Part shown: positions 9,034-17,959 of the stretch, one piece after another
Numbering within the stretch: the stretch's first letter is position 1
Layout: the number at the start of each line of letters is the position of its first letter
NCBI RefSeq assembly: GCF_003864975.1
Contig: NZ_BHGL01000033.1
Location: 52,686 to 116,685 of the forward strand
From: Sulfuriferula thiophila
GTDB lineage: Bacteria > Pseudomonadota > Gammaproteobacteria > Burkholderiales > Sulfuriferulaceae
Length of the DNA stretch: 64,000 nt
Direction: 5' to 3'
Made by a program: the position numbers and the translations under genes
Notes under the pieces: model-generated
The model's input: only the letters and a program-made list of their open reading frames with translations
Database searches by the model: none
Told to the model about the DNA's origin: nothing

Positions 9034-10632
9034 ATGACTAAATTTATAAATGCTATTTACTATCCTGATATATTGACCGTAGAGTATATCGCGGATAATG
9101 GTGATCATCTTTTACGCTCAGGTGGAACGATCGCGTGGCGTTTTAACAATCCAGGTAATTTACGACCAGGTTCAAAATATACTTTGCAAATTGGCAAGGG
9201 GAAAACTAAAAGCGGTGAATTTTTAATTTTCCCAACAGTGGAGGCCGGTCGTGCTGAAAAAAAAGGCTTGTTGTTACGCAAATATAAAGGTGACACCATA
9301 ATTCAGATGATGAAGCAGTACGCACCGCCTAGCGAAAATGATACTGCTAAATATACAGATTACATCACTACAAAATCAGGATTAAGCAAAGATTCAATAA
9401 TTGGTGACTTGACTGAAGCGCAGCTTGATTCATTGATGAACTCAATGGAACAGTATGAAGGCTTTAATGCGATGATTGATACTCGTAAAGAAAAATGGAT
9501 CAAAACAACAATAATAACCTTGTCTGATGGCGCTCGCCCAATAGCAGAACATGAAGTCATAATTAAACAAGATGGAAATGAAGTAAAGCACAAGACAGAT
9601 CACTATGGTCAATTACCAGCAATACCTCACCTGAAAAAAAATGATGAGGTTGAGCTATGGGTAATTAATGCCAAACAAAAACTTGAGAAAATAGATAGTT
9701 TTATACTTGGCAACGTATCGCAATCATTTAATTATTTCACCGATTTTTTTAGTGCTAATGCCGCTACACAACCACATGTTGCTTTAGTAAAACAGGACAA
9801 GAAAAAACCAGAGCCATACTCCTATGTAATACAGCCAGGCGATACATTGGGGAAAATTGCCAAAAAATTCAAAACAAGTGCCGATAAAATTCAAAAGGAA
9901 AATCAATTACGCGACCCTAACAAAATCCTTCCTGGACAACGTTTATCTATTAATGGCTCAAGTTCAGCGCCAACTGGCATGCCTACGGTAGCTAAAGTTC
10001 ACAGTAATAAATCAACAAAAATTGCAGCCATTCCAACACGAAGTAAGGAGGCTCAAGGACAGCCCTTAGCTGTGATGCCATCAGACCAAAAGCGTGCACC
10101 TTGGATGGAAGTGGCAATTAAAGAAGCAATTAAATGGGCTGGTAAAAAAGAAACCATAATTACCAAAACTGATAATTTTCATGAAGAAATCGGACTTGGC
10201 GGCGATTTAGGGAATACGCCATGGTGTGCGTCATTTGTTAATTATTGTCTGATGGAAAGCGGAAATCCATATGAGCGTTCTGCTAGCTCGCAATTTGCAA
10301 CACATAGTAAAAAATTTACCAAGATAAATTCTCCAATCTATGGCTCAATCATTGTTTGGCAAAAAAGTGGAAAAGGTCATGTCGCCTTTGTATATGGCAA
10401 AGATTCTATTTCCTTAAAGACTATTGCCTTAGGCGGAAATCAAAATGACAAAATTACGTTCATGTTAGAAACGGATACCACGAAGACTCTGGTTGGTTAT
10501 TTTGTACCAAATACATATCTTGAATTTAGCAAAAAAGAAAATGTACTTTCAGAATTTGATGTGGTTAATCTGAACCGAAGTATTGGCAATACTGCCTACA
10601 GTAGAAAAAAACAAATTATTAAGGATCGTTAA
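9034..10632 (+). CDS. Predicted T6SS peptidoglycan-degrading effector (P5-like + LysM + CHAP-like)
   Basis: A 532-residue protein without a signal peptide, as expected for cargo carried by VgrG. Residues about 25-150 resemble the phage structural protein P5/lysozyme-like family (FNNPGNLRPG at 37-46, YTDYI near 108). About 155-225 look like a beta-sandwich linker. A LysM wall-binding domain covers 263-307 (VIQPGDTLGKIAKKF). About 355-492 match a CHAP/NlpC-like peptidase group (TIGR02594-like), with a likely catalytic Cys398 in TPWCASFVNYC and His449 in GKGHVAFVYG. The expected substrate is peptidoglycan in the target cell's periplasm. ATG 9034 has AAGGAAA about 10 bases upstream; the next gene overlaps its stop (TAATG). 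Domains are assigned by motif memory; the effector role rests on context. Confidence 0.8.
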   Translation: MTKFINAIYYPDILTVEYIADNGDHLLRSGGTIAWRFNNPGNLRPGSKYTLQIGKGKTKSGEFLIFPTVEAGRAEKKGLLLRKYKGDTIIQMMKQYAPPSENDTAKYTDYITTKSGLSKDSIIGDLTEAQLDSLMNSMEQYEGFNAMIDTRKEKWIKTTIITLSDGARPIAEHEVIIKQDGNEVKHKTDHYGQLPAIPHLKKNDEVELWVINAKQKLEKIDSFILGNVSQSFNYFTDFFSANAATQPHVALVKQDKKKPEPYSYVIQPGDTLGKIAKKFKTSADKIQKENQLRDPNKILPGQRLSINGSSSAPTGMPTVAKVHSNKSTKIAAIPTRSKEAQGQPLAVMPSDQKRAPWMEVAIKEAIKWAGKKETIITKTDNFHEEIGLGGDLGNTPWCASFVNYCLMESGNPYERSASSQFATHSKKFTKINSPIYGSIIVWQKSGKGHVAFVYGKDSISLKTIALGGNQNDKITFMLETDTTKTLVGYFVPNTYLEFSKKENVLSEFDVVNLNRSIGNTAYSRKKQIIKDR

Positions 10633-11144
10633 TGGACTTACGCACATATTTTATTTTTTTTATTGCGTTGTTTGTGTGTAGTGAATCAGCATACTCAGGT
10701 AATAGAGGGTATAAAGTCGTTTTTTTTGACAGTAATAAAGTCTTCCAAAACAAAACATTATTTAAAAAATATCGGAATCAGTATGGTTTTGATACATTGG
10801 GTTCGTGTTGGAAAGAGCGTAATGGGAATTGGATTGACATAGCTTATATAAATAAATTGCCTACCGGTATAAACGAAAAATTAATTTACGATGTGCAGCA
10901 TCAGTTGCCTGGCGCGATTGGAAAATTAAAATATATCCTTAGTAATTATAAAGATGATGAAATCGATAATGGTTTTGATGGTATCTATATAGCCGAAAAT
11001 AAAAATAACACTCTAGTCATTCAAGGTATTTCAAGTTCTGGAGAATCTGTTATTACTAACAAACAACTACCCATTTCTCTTAAACAGTTTGATCTACTTA
11101 TTTGTAAAGCGAGTAAGGCTTTTGATAAAAAATTCAATCCATAG
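10632..11144 (+). CDS. Secreted small protein, candidate immunity protein of the effector
   Basis: No family recognised. The 170-residue product starts with a clear signal peptide (about 1-22, hydrophobic FIFFIALFVC then SAYSG). The mature part is mixed alpha/beta with two cysteines (CWKE and ICKAS). The start ATG overlaps the effector stop as TAATG, the tight coupling usual for toxin-immunity pairs, and the product would reach the periplasm where the wall-degrading effector acts. The base composition is AT-rich like the effector. It is the last gene of the rightward T6SS transcript; the next gene is convergent and 43 bases away, with no obvious strong hairpin between. Confidence 0.65.
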   Translation: MDLRTYFIFFIALFVCSESAYSGNRGYKVVFFDSNKVFQNKTLFKKYRNQYGFDTLGSCWKERNGNWIDIAYINKLPTGINEKLIYDVQHQLPGAIGKLKYILSNYKDDEIDNGFDGIYIAENKNNTLVIQGISSSGESVITNKQLPISLKQFDLLICKASKAFDKKFNP

Positions 11145-11187
11145 CTTCTTGGATAATCCCCCGTTTGCAGTTCCTGGCTACGCGATT

Positions 11188-12651
11188 TTACTTAGCGATA
11201 GTCTGCATTTCCCGTATTAGCGCTTGTTGCAAATTCTCCCAGCCAGACTTCTTATCTATCGGGTCATAGCAGGCTGATTCCAGCTGCTGCACCAGCTGAT
11301 TTAGCGCGGCGTGGTTACCATGACTATAGTCCAGTTTGCTTAGCCACGCTCGCAGGGTGTTGGCTGGTAGCGGACCGCTGCCCCAATCGAAATCCAGCAA
11401 AGCCCGGCTTAACTGCTGTGGCGTCGTGGCCGCTGCCATGCGTTGCAGCGATGCCTGGCGGATGCGTTTGCGTCGATACAGGCGCAAGCTGATTTGGGCT
11501 AACCAGGCGATTAAAACCAGGCTGGCAGTGATGGTGATAAGTTTAATCACGGTGTGCCATAGCGGGTTGGTTACGGTACTGACGGTTGATGCGGCTGTGG
11601 CTGATTCAATAAGGCCGGTGGCCGGGTTGTAGTAGGGCAATATAATTTCAGGCAGCTGGACAGAGCCCGCGCGTAGGGGCTGGAATGGTAACGTCACCAG
11701 TAAGGTTTGTTCCAGTGATTTGTCATTTCCATCGGCAAAACGTATTTGCGGCGGATAAAAATGCACTGAGTCACTACCCATCATTTCCGGCAGCAGTTTG
11801 CGCAGCCCTTCTGCACTGATGCCGGTGCCGCGCACGATCAGATTCCAGTTGGCGGGGCGATTCAAGATCAGTTCGCCTGTGGGCGGTTGCGAGCTTACGC
11901 TGAGTTTGCCGATGGGGACATATACCGGCAGGTAGCGTGGTGCCGGGGTGGCTGCAAATTGCAGCGGCGGCACCGCATAGCGTAAGCGATTGCCAAATTT
12001 GACGGCGTTCATTATTGGGAAAGTTAGCGTCATGTTACCCGAATTTAACGGCATGATAGCCCAGGTCATGCGGTGAACGGTAAATGCGCTGCCGTTGAGC
12101 GTGGTGTCCCACTGGGATTGCGCCAGTTCACGGACATAAGTTCCGGCGGGGGTGGGTAATTTCGGGGGTGTCCACTGCAGGCTGCCGTCGTCGTAGATAT
12201 CCAGGCTCAAGGTGGCCACTTCGCGGGTAAGCGGGTGCGCCGGAGTCAGGCTGGGCTTGAATATGACTTGCGGTGTCTCGGCGTCGGAATCATGCACGGT
12301 GATGCTAACTGGCCGGCTGGTGCTCGTGCCAAAGGTGAAGGCAGGTAGTTGCATCTGTCCGCTACGCAACGGGTAGAGGATCAAGTTTGTCGTTTCGATG
12401 GTGCTGAGTTTGCCTCTGACCAGTTCAGTTTGCTTGCTGCTGGAGCGGCTGTAGATATCAAAATCCGGTTTGAGCGCATCGAGATTAAGCGTGTCCAGTG
12501 CGGCGTCGGTATCCTGGGCACGGATAGTGACGGTAATGGCGGCGCCGAGGGCGATATCGTGTTTATCTGCCGTTACGCTGAGTTGTGGCTGCGCCCAGGC
12601 TACAGTGCTTAGCAGGGTCAGCCACAATGCGATCAGCAAGCGCCTTACCAT
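11188..12651 (-). CDS. batD: BatD family protein
   Basis: A 487-residue exported membrane protein. The signal peptide (about 1-20) ends in AWA. A series of beta domains follows (about 22-355), beginning with the BatD-type region (LSVTADKHDIALGAAITVT). One membrane segment lies near 362-385, and a basic cytoplasmic C-terminal domain of about 95 residues ends the protein. The Bat (Bacteroides aerotolerance) operon products are thought to form an envelope complex served by the MoxR ATPase; the biochemical role is unsettled. It is the last gene of the leftward operon and overlaps the stop of the batB/C gene by seven bases. Confidence 0.82.
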   Translation of the reverse strand: MVRRLLIALWLTLLSTVAWAQPQLSVTADKHDIALGAAITVTIRAQDTDAALDTLNLDALKPDFDIYSRSSSKQTELVRGKLSTIETTNLILYPLRSGQMQLPAFTFGTSTSRPVSITVHDSDAETPQVIFKPSLTPAHPLTREVATLSLDIYDDGSLQWTPPKLPTPAGTYVRELAQSQWDTTLNGSAFTVHRMTWAIMPLNSGNMTLTFPIMNAVKFGNRLRYAVPPLQFAATPAPRYLPVYVPIGKLSVSSQPPTGELILNRPANWNLIVRGTGISAEGLRKLLPEMMGSDSVHFYPPQIRFADGNDKSLEQTLLVTLPFQPLRAGSVQLPEIILPYYNPATGLIESATAASTVSTVTNPLWHTVIKLITITASLVLIAWLAQISLRLYRRKRIRQASLQRMAAATTPQQLSRALLDFDWGSGPLPANTLRAWLSKLDYSHGNHAALNQLVQQLESACYDPIDKKSGWENLQQALIREMQTIAK

Positions 12652-14459
12652 GACAGCATCTCCCCAGTTTCTGCGCCGTTACGCGGCACATCCAGTTTAA
12701 GCATTTCCTTTTGCAGTTGGGCGGGCTTGTCGGTTGTTAGCTCGAGTTTTTTTAGTGCTGCACGATAAGCCAGCTCGGACTGGGTAGCGTTGGCAGATGG
12801 GGGGCTGACCTGGCTGCGCAGGCGGGCTTGATCAACGGCTAACTGGCGGTTGGACAGATCAATTTGCGGGCCGCCCTGTTCTTGTGATTTTTCCATGGAG
12901 ACGGGCTGGTTGTTGATGTCCTGATTCAGATCGCCGCCCACCTGCGTGCCGCGCCGTCCGGGTATGCCCGCGCTGCTGGCGTTTGGTTTTCTGGCGGCGG
13001 CGAGACGTCCTGCGGTCAGCGCCAGATTGGCAAGTGCATTGGCATCGCGTGGGCGCTGTTTGAGCACGCTCTGATAGGCATCAGCCGCGCTGAGGAAATC
13101 ACCGGCGGCGAAATAGCTGTTGCCCAGGTTGTACAGTGCATCGGCACGTTGCGCAGGGGTAGGCGCTGTGAGCATGGCCGCCGTGAACTGGCTAACCGCA
13201 TCGGCATAATGGTGGCGCCGATAGGCTGCGGCCGCGCTGCCCATGCGCGCTGCGTAGCCGGGCAGGCGCTCATACAGCGCTTGTGCTTCGATGTAATTGC
13301 CTTGCCGATATGCGCTATAAGCGGCTTGTGCCAGGTTGTCGTCAGCGGCGTGAGCAGTCTGGATGCCTGCGTGGTAGATCAGCACACCTGCCAATAACCA
13401 GCCGGCCACCTCCGGGCGGATACTGCGGCGCGTTAGCGGGAAATGGACGTAAAGCAGCAGTAGCCATGCCGGCAACAGGCACCATGCATACAGTTCATGC
13501 CATGCCTGTGCGGGTTCGGCGGTATGCGGATTGCCGGGCAGGGTCAGGATACCGTGGTCATACAGCGCTTTCAAGTCAGTGTTGCCATCTGCTACGTGGG
13601 CATAGCTGCCGGCACCCAGCTGTGCCAGCCGCTTGAGCAGTTTGGCGTCGAGTGCGCTGGTGATGGCGCTGCCATTGTTGGTGAGCGTGCCACCCTCAGC
13701 CAGCGGGATAGTGGCACCCGCTGATGTGCCGACGCCGAGTACATAGAGAGGCAACCCAGCCTGTGCGAGTTTGTGTGCAGCGGTTTGAGCGGCAGATAGC
13801 TGCGCTGCAGAAAGTGCGCTGCTGTCACCATCACTGAGCAGCAGTACTGCGCCGTGTCGGGTGGTAGTGGCTGGCGTGAGCAGGGTCTGCCGTGCCAGTT
13901 CGAGTGCCGCAGCCAGATTGGTGCCGGGCGTGTCAAACAGGCGCGGTTCGGCGAGCGTCAGATAATACGGCAGCGCAGCCTGATCACTGGTTAATGGCAT
14001 CAACAGGCCGGCATTGCCGGAAAACGCAATGAGGCCGATGCGCTCGCCGTGCAGGCGTGGCAACAGGTCGAGCAGTTTGAGCTTGGCGCGTTGCAGGCGC
14101 TGGGGGGAGATATCCTCCACCAGCATGGAGGGCGACACATCCAGCACGATCATTAGGTCCAGATCATGGCGGGCTACGGTGGCTGGCTGCTCCGTTGTGG
14201 TGACCAGAGGCAGGCGCGGTCCGGCGGCAGCGCAGGCGAGCAGCAGCCAGGCCAGGATGTTGGCCAGATTGCGCCACTTGCCGGATGTGGCATCCAACGT
14301 GCCGCGCAGTACCCACGGCAGCAAATGCGCATCGGCATAGTGGTAGACCTTGCTGCGGCGCAAGCGCAGCAAACCCAGCATCAACCAGGGTTGCAGCGCC
14401 AGCGCCAGCCACCACGGGTTGCGCCAGTCCAGCTGCGTCAGTTCGGTCAGGCTGATCAT
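12645..14459 (-). CDS. von Willebrand factor A + TPR protein (BatB-BatC fusion)
   Basis: A 604-residue membrane protein. An N-terminal membrane segment is followed by a vWA domain with a complete MIDAS start (DVSPSM, near residue 108) and the downstream LLLSDGDSS. Two further membrane segments follow (about 330-385), then TPR repeats (about 390-490: YRQGNYIEAQALYERL, ALYNLGNSYFAAGDFLSAADAY) and a polar C-terminus. Separate BatB (vWA) and BatC (TPR) proteins are common; here they are one chain. I chose the ATG at 14459 because it overlaps the batA stop as ATGA. The frame extends upstream to 14537, but that part lies inside batA and carries no family sequence. Confidence 0.82.
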   Translation of the reverse strand: MISLTELTQLDWRNPWWLALALQPWLMLGLLRLRRSKVYHYADAHLLPWVLRGTLDATSGKWRNLANILAWLLLACAAAGPRLPLVTTTEQPATVARHDLDLMIVLDVSPSMLVEDISPQRLQRAKLKLLDLLPRLHGERIGLIAFSGNAGLLMPLTSDQAALPYYLTLAEPRLFDTPGTNLAAALELARQTLLTPATTTRHGAVLLLSDGDSSALSAAQLSAAQTAAHKLAQAGLPLYVLGVGTSAGATIPLAEGGTLTNNGSAITSALDAKLLKRLAQLGAGSYAHVADGNTDLKALYDHGILTLPGNPHTAEPAQAWHELYAWCLLPAWLLLLYVHFPLTRRSIRPEVAGWLLAGVLIYHAGIQTAHAADDNLAQAAYSAYRQGNYIEAQALYERLPGYAARMGSAAAAYRRHHYADAVSQFTAAMLTAPTPAQRADALYNLGNSYFAAGDFLSAADAYQSVLKQRPRDANALANLALTAGRLAAARKPNASSAGIPGRRGTQVGGDLNQDINNQPVSMEKSQEQGGPQIDLSNRQLAVDQARLRSQVSPPSANATQSELAYRAALKKLELTTDKPAQLQKEMLKLDVPRNGAETGEMLSW

Positions 14460-15445
14460 GTTGCCATCCTGCGTAATTGATAGAGGCGGCTGATGCTGAG
14501 CAATGCGCCAGCCAGCAACAGTGGCAGCAGATACCATTCCTGCACCTCGCGGCGCCGGGCGGGTCGCACCACGGTTTTTTCCAGCTGGCCGATATCGCTG
14601 ATCACCTGCTGCAGGGCTTTGCGATTATCGGCCTGATAATAATGCCCACCGGTGAGGGCGGCAATCTGTGCCAGGCCGGGTTCGCTAACCTGAATCGTGG
14701 CTGTTGTTGGTCGCCCGGCGGCAAACAGGTCGCCGCCTATCTGTACGGTGTAGATGGATACGGCCATGTGTCTGGCCAGCGCCACGGCTTCGGTGGGCGT
14801 CATGTCACCCGCTGTACTGTCGCCATCGGTAAACAGGATCAGGGCAGGGCGCAGGCGCTGCTGCTGGTGCAACTGCTTGAGGGCGAGGCCGATAGCATCG
14901 CCCAGTGCAGTATCGTCTCCGGCGATGCCGATCTGCATACGCCTGAGCATGCTGTTGACCAGCTCGCGGTCGAAGGTGGGCGGTACCAGCGTGCCGGCGC
15001 TGCTGCCAAATGCAATCAGGCCGAAACGGTCGCCCTGGCGTCCGGTTACAAAGCGGGTGACGAGGTCTTGCAGGACGGCGAGGCGTTCCACCGGCTGGCC
15101 ATGCACTTCGAAATCGCTGATGCTCATGCTCTTGGAGGTATCCACCAGAAGCATGATTTCGCGGCCTTGCGGCGTTTCCGGTATCCAGTTGCCCAGCCAT
15201 TGCGGTTGCGCCAGCGCCACGACCAGGCAGCTTAGCGCCAGTAAATCCAACCCGGGAACCAGCCGGGAGTTGGTGGGTGCGGCAGCTTCGCTGTGCGCGA
15301 GCTGGTCGAGGTTGGGGTGCAGCAGCGACACTTGTGCAGTGTCATGCGTCGCGCCTGTGCTGGCTCTGCGCCGCCAGAACACGAGGGCGAGTACCGCCAC
15401 TAGTGGTAACAGGGCGAGCCAGCCGGGCTGGGCCAGCGTCAGCAT
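14456..15445 (-). CDS. batA: von Willebrand factor A membrane protein BatA
   Basis: A 329-residue protein with membrane segments at both ends (about 8-25 and 300-318) and a vWA domain between. The MIDAS motif DTSKS is near residue 102, and LFTDGDS gives the second metal site. The vWA face is expected to bind partner proteins through a divalent metal, with MoxR as the cognate AAA+ ATPase. The gene overlaps its upstream neighbour (DUF4381) by seven bases and its downstream neighbour by four, so the operon is strongly coupled. BatA and the vWA part of the next gene are paralogues. Confidence 0.85.
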   Translation of the reverse strand: MLTLAQPGWLALLPLVAVLALVFWRRRASTGATHDTAQVSLLHPNLDQLAHSEAAAPTNSRLVPGLDLLALSCLVVALAQPQWLGNWIPETPQGREIMLLVDTSKSMSISDFEVHGQPVERLAVLQDLVTRFVTGRQGDRFGLIAFGSSAGTLVPPTFDRELVNSMLRRMQIGIAGDDTALGDAIGLALKQLHQQQRLRPALILFTDGDSTAGDMTPTEAVALARHMAVSIYTVQIGGDLFAAGRPTTATIQVSEPGLAQIAALTGGHYYQADNRKALQQVISDIGQLEKTVVRPARRREVQEWYLLPLLLAGALLSISRLYQLRRMAT

Positions 15446-15888
15446 GGGCCGCTCCGGCGCAGGCAGGTGTCGGCCACGGCGAACAGTTGTGACCAGCTGG
15501 CGGTATCCATGCTGGCATCTGCCTGATAGCGCAGCTGATCCAGGGTGTTGAGCAGGGTGGTCCAGTCTGCATGCAGGGTTGGTGGCAACAGCTGTGGCGG
15601 CTGCTCGGCCTGCAATTGCCGGAGCCGGTAAGCCTGAGCCAGTTCGTTTGCCAGTGCATAGGCGGCTTGTTGCTGACTGGTGTTGCCGGTCTGCAGGTTG
15701 TGTTGCAACTGGTGCAGTCGTTTACGTGCGGCACGCTGGCAGCGCTGGCGTCGCCACGATATCGCGCCGCTGATCAGCAGCAGCAATGCCAGTGCCGCCG
15801 CCAGCCAGATGTAGGGCAGGTTGCTAGTGCTGACTAGCGGAGCCGTGGGCTCAATAATGTCGATCAGACCACTGGTGGCATCGTTCAT
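15439..15888 (-). CDS. DUF4381 domain membrane protein of the Bat operon
   Basis: A 149-residue protein with one membrane segment (about 27-45, YIWLAAALALLLLISGAI) and a basic helical region after it (WRRQRCQRAARKRLHQL). The arrangement matches DUF4381 proteins, regularly found between the DUF58 and vWA genes of bat/moxR operons. It overlaps DUF58 by four bases (ATGA) and batA by seven. The function is not known; the family is assigned from layout and order. Confidence 0.75.
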   Translation of the reverse strand: MNDATSGLIDIIEPTAPLVSTSNLPYIWLAAALALLLLISGAISWRRQRCQRAARKRLHQLQHNLQTGNTSQQQAAYALANELAQAYRLRQLQAEQPPQLLPPTLHADWTTLLNTLDQLRYQADASMDTASWSQLFAVADTCLRRSGPC

Positions 15889-16868
15889 GCTTGCGCCATT
15901 TCCTGCAGCAGGTTGAATGGATCAGCATCGGTCATGCATTGCAGCAACGGGATGCCGCAGCGTCTTAATTGGGCCTGAAGGTCGCTGTGCTGGCGTGCCG
16001 CCTGTTGCTGATAGTGGGTGCGTACCGCGCTGCGGGCAGTATCGACCCAGCGTGTCCGAGTGGAATCGGTATCCTGAAAGCGCATCAAGCCGACGTCAGT
16101 GAGTGTGATTTCGCTCGGATCGAGCACTTGGATTGCCTGGACGTGATGATGGCTGGCAAGGCGCAGCAACAGCGTGGCGTCGGCGGGCTGCAGATGGTGG
16201 AAGTCGCTGATCAGCACCACTCTGGAGCCGCGCGGCAGCAGGGTGTCGAGCTGTTCCAGCACTTCGGCAAATGGGTGCATGGTCTGTGCCGGCATCAACG
16301 GCGGACAGGGTGTGATCGCCGCCTGTATCAGTTGCATCGCGCCGGTTTCGCCGTTGCGACAGGGCAGGGTGTAGCCATCGGGTTGCCACAGCGTGCCGCC
16401 GATACAGGTGTTGCTGGTCGCGGCGCTCAGGCTCAGGATGCTGGCGATGCGGGCGGCTTGTGTCACTTTTAGCTGGCTGCGGGTGCCAAAGCGCATGCCT
16501 GGGCCGCGGTCGATGACGATATGCATTGCGGGCTGATGTTCTTCGCGATAAATTTTGATGTGCGGTTTGTTGGTACGCGCCGTGGTGCGCCAGTCCATGT
16601 CGTGCACATCATCTCCCGCCTGATACAGCCGCGCTTCCTCGAAATCCAGGCCGCTGCCCAGATAGGGTGAGCGCAGGTCGCCGGCATGACGCTGGTAGGC
16701 TTCCCTGAAGTAGGGCATGTTCTGCAGCGAGCGGGTGCGGCGCATGAGCTCGGCCAGTTGCGCGCTATCCAGCAACGGGGCTAGTGTTGTGGCTGGCGCT
16801 GGCTGCACAGCAGCGCCAGCAAGCCATTGCTGCCCGCGTGTGAGCAGTTTATGCAATGACGGTTTCAC
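15885..16868 (-). CDS. DUF58 domain protein of the MoxR/Bat operon
   Basis: A 327-residue, largely soluble protein with the DUF58 signature DMDWRTTARTNKPHIK (near residue 90) followed by a vWA-like core (IVIDRGPGMRFG). DUF58 proteins accompany MoxR ATPases in nearly all moxR operons and are thought to be substrates or adaptors. This one lacks the N-terminal membrane helices seen in some members. It starts 13 bases after the moxR stop and overlaps DUF4381 by four bases. Confidence 0.85.
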   Translation of the reverse strand: MKPSLHKLLTRGQQWLAGAAVQPAPATTLAPLLDSAQLAELMRRTRSLQNMPYFREAYQRHAGDLRSPYLGSGLDFEEARLYQAGDDVHDMDWRTTARTNKPHIKIYREEHQPAMHIVIDRGPGMRFGTRSQLKVTQAARIASILSLSAATSNTCIGGTLWQPDGYTLPCRNGETGAMQLIQAAITPCPPLMPAQTMHPFAEVLEQLDTLLPRGSRVVLISDFHHLQPADATLLLRLASHHHVQAIQVLDPSEITLTDVGLMRFQDTDSTRTRWVDTARSAVRTHYQQQAARQHSDLQAQLRRCGIPLLQCMTDADPFNLLQEMAQA

Positions 16869-16881
16869 TGCGTTCAGCGGT

Positions 16882-17838
16882 TCACGGCACCGGTACCACG
16901 GCCAGCAAGGCCAGTATCAGGTCGTTGCGGGAGAGTTTTTCCATGCGCGCGTTGAAGCTGAGGATGATGCGGTGGCGCAGGCAGTCTGCGGCGATGGCGA
17001 GAATGTCGTCGGGGATGACGTAGTCGCGGCCCTGCAAGTAGGCATGGGCGCTGGCGGCATGGGCAATGGCGAGTGAAGCGCGCGGGCTGGCGCCGACTTC
17101 CAGCATGTTGGCATGATCCGGCAGCCATGCCCCGATATTGCGGGTAGCGCCCACCAGCGTCACGATGTAGCGTTCCAGTTCGGTGCTGATATGCACTTGC
17201 TTCACTTCGGCGCGTGCCGCCAGTACGCTGTGGACATCGATACCGGGTGCTGCGGTAGTGCCATTGGTATGGCCGGTGCGATCACGTTGCAGGATCAGCA
17301 GTTCTTCTTCCGCAGAAGGGTAATCCAGTTCGATATGCAGCAGAAAACGGTCGAGCTGTGCTTCCGGCAACGGGTAGGTGCCGGATTGTTCCAGCGGGTT
17401 CTGCGTGGCCATCACCATGAACAGCGGCGACAACGCGCGGGTCACGCCGCCGACGGTGATCTGGTGTTCCTGCATGGCTTCCAGTAACGCCGACTGCACT
17501 TTGGCGGGTGCGCGGTTAATCTCGTCGGCGAGGATGATGTCGTGGAACAGTGGCCCTTCTATGAAACAGAAGCTGCCGGCCTGCGGGTTGTAAATGTCGG
17601 TGCCGGTCAAGTCGCCAGGGAGTAAATCAGGGGTGAACTGGATGCGCTGAAAGCTGGCATGCACGCTGTTGCTCAGCGCTTTCACCGCCGTGGTCTTTGC
17701 CAGCCCGGGCAGACCTTCCAATAAGATATGCCCGCCGGTGAGCAAACCGATTACCAGCCGGTCCAGTAATGCGGTCTGGCCGACAATGGCATCTGCCAGC
17801 GAGCGGCGCAATTCGATGATTTTCGGCTGATTCAACAT
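16882..17838 (-). CDS. MoxR-family AAA+ ATPase
   Basis: A 318-residue AAA+ ATPase of the MoxR type. The Walker A is GLPGLAKTTAV (near residue 45), the MoxR variant GxxGxAKT. Walker B with sensor is DEINRAPAKVQSALLEAM (near 110). The lid domain contains GASPRASLAIAHAA (near 245). MoxR ATPases act as chaperones that remodel vWA-domain partners, here probably BatA and the BatB/C fusion. It is the first gene of the leftward operon, and the 121 bases upstream presumably hold its promoter, though I see no convincing consensus there. Confidence 0.9.
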   Translation of the reverse strand: MLNQPKIIELRRSLADAIVGQTALLDRLVIGLLTGGHILLEGLPGLAKTTAVKALSNSVHASFQRIQFTPDLLPGDLTGTDIYNPQAGSFCFIEGPLFHDIILADEINRAPAKVQSALLEAMQEHQITVGGVTRALSPLFMVMATQNPLEQSGTYPLPEAQLDRFLLHIELDYPSAEEELLILQRDRTGHTNGTTAAPGIDVHSVLAARAEVKQVHISTELERYIVTLVGATRNIGAWLPDHANMLEVGASPRASLAIAHAASAHAYLQGRDYVIPDDILAIAADCLRHRIILSFNARMEKLSRNDLILALLAVVPVP

Positions 17839-17959
17839 TATCCTGGTCCTGATGGCGGGTTATCGATTTGTGGTCATGATCGTTTAGCGCAGTATAAAGA
17901 GCGCACTGGAAATTCAGTATGGTTGATATGAACCAAGTTGCTGGCGCTGGATGTCAGTA

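Noticed and set aside
14477..15551. Plus-strand frames of 250-265 codons opposite batA and the DUF4381 gene
   Set aside because: They lie wholly across well-supported vWA and DUF4381 genes and have no family sequence.
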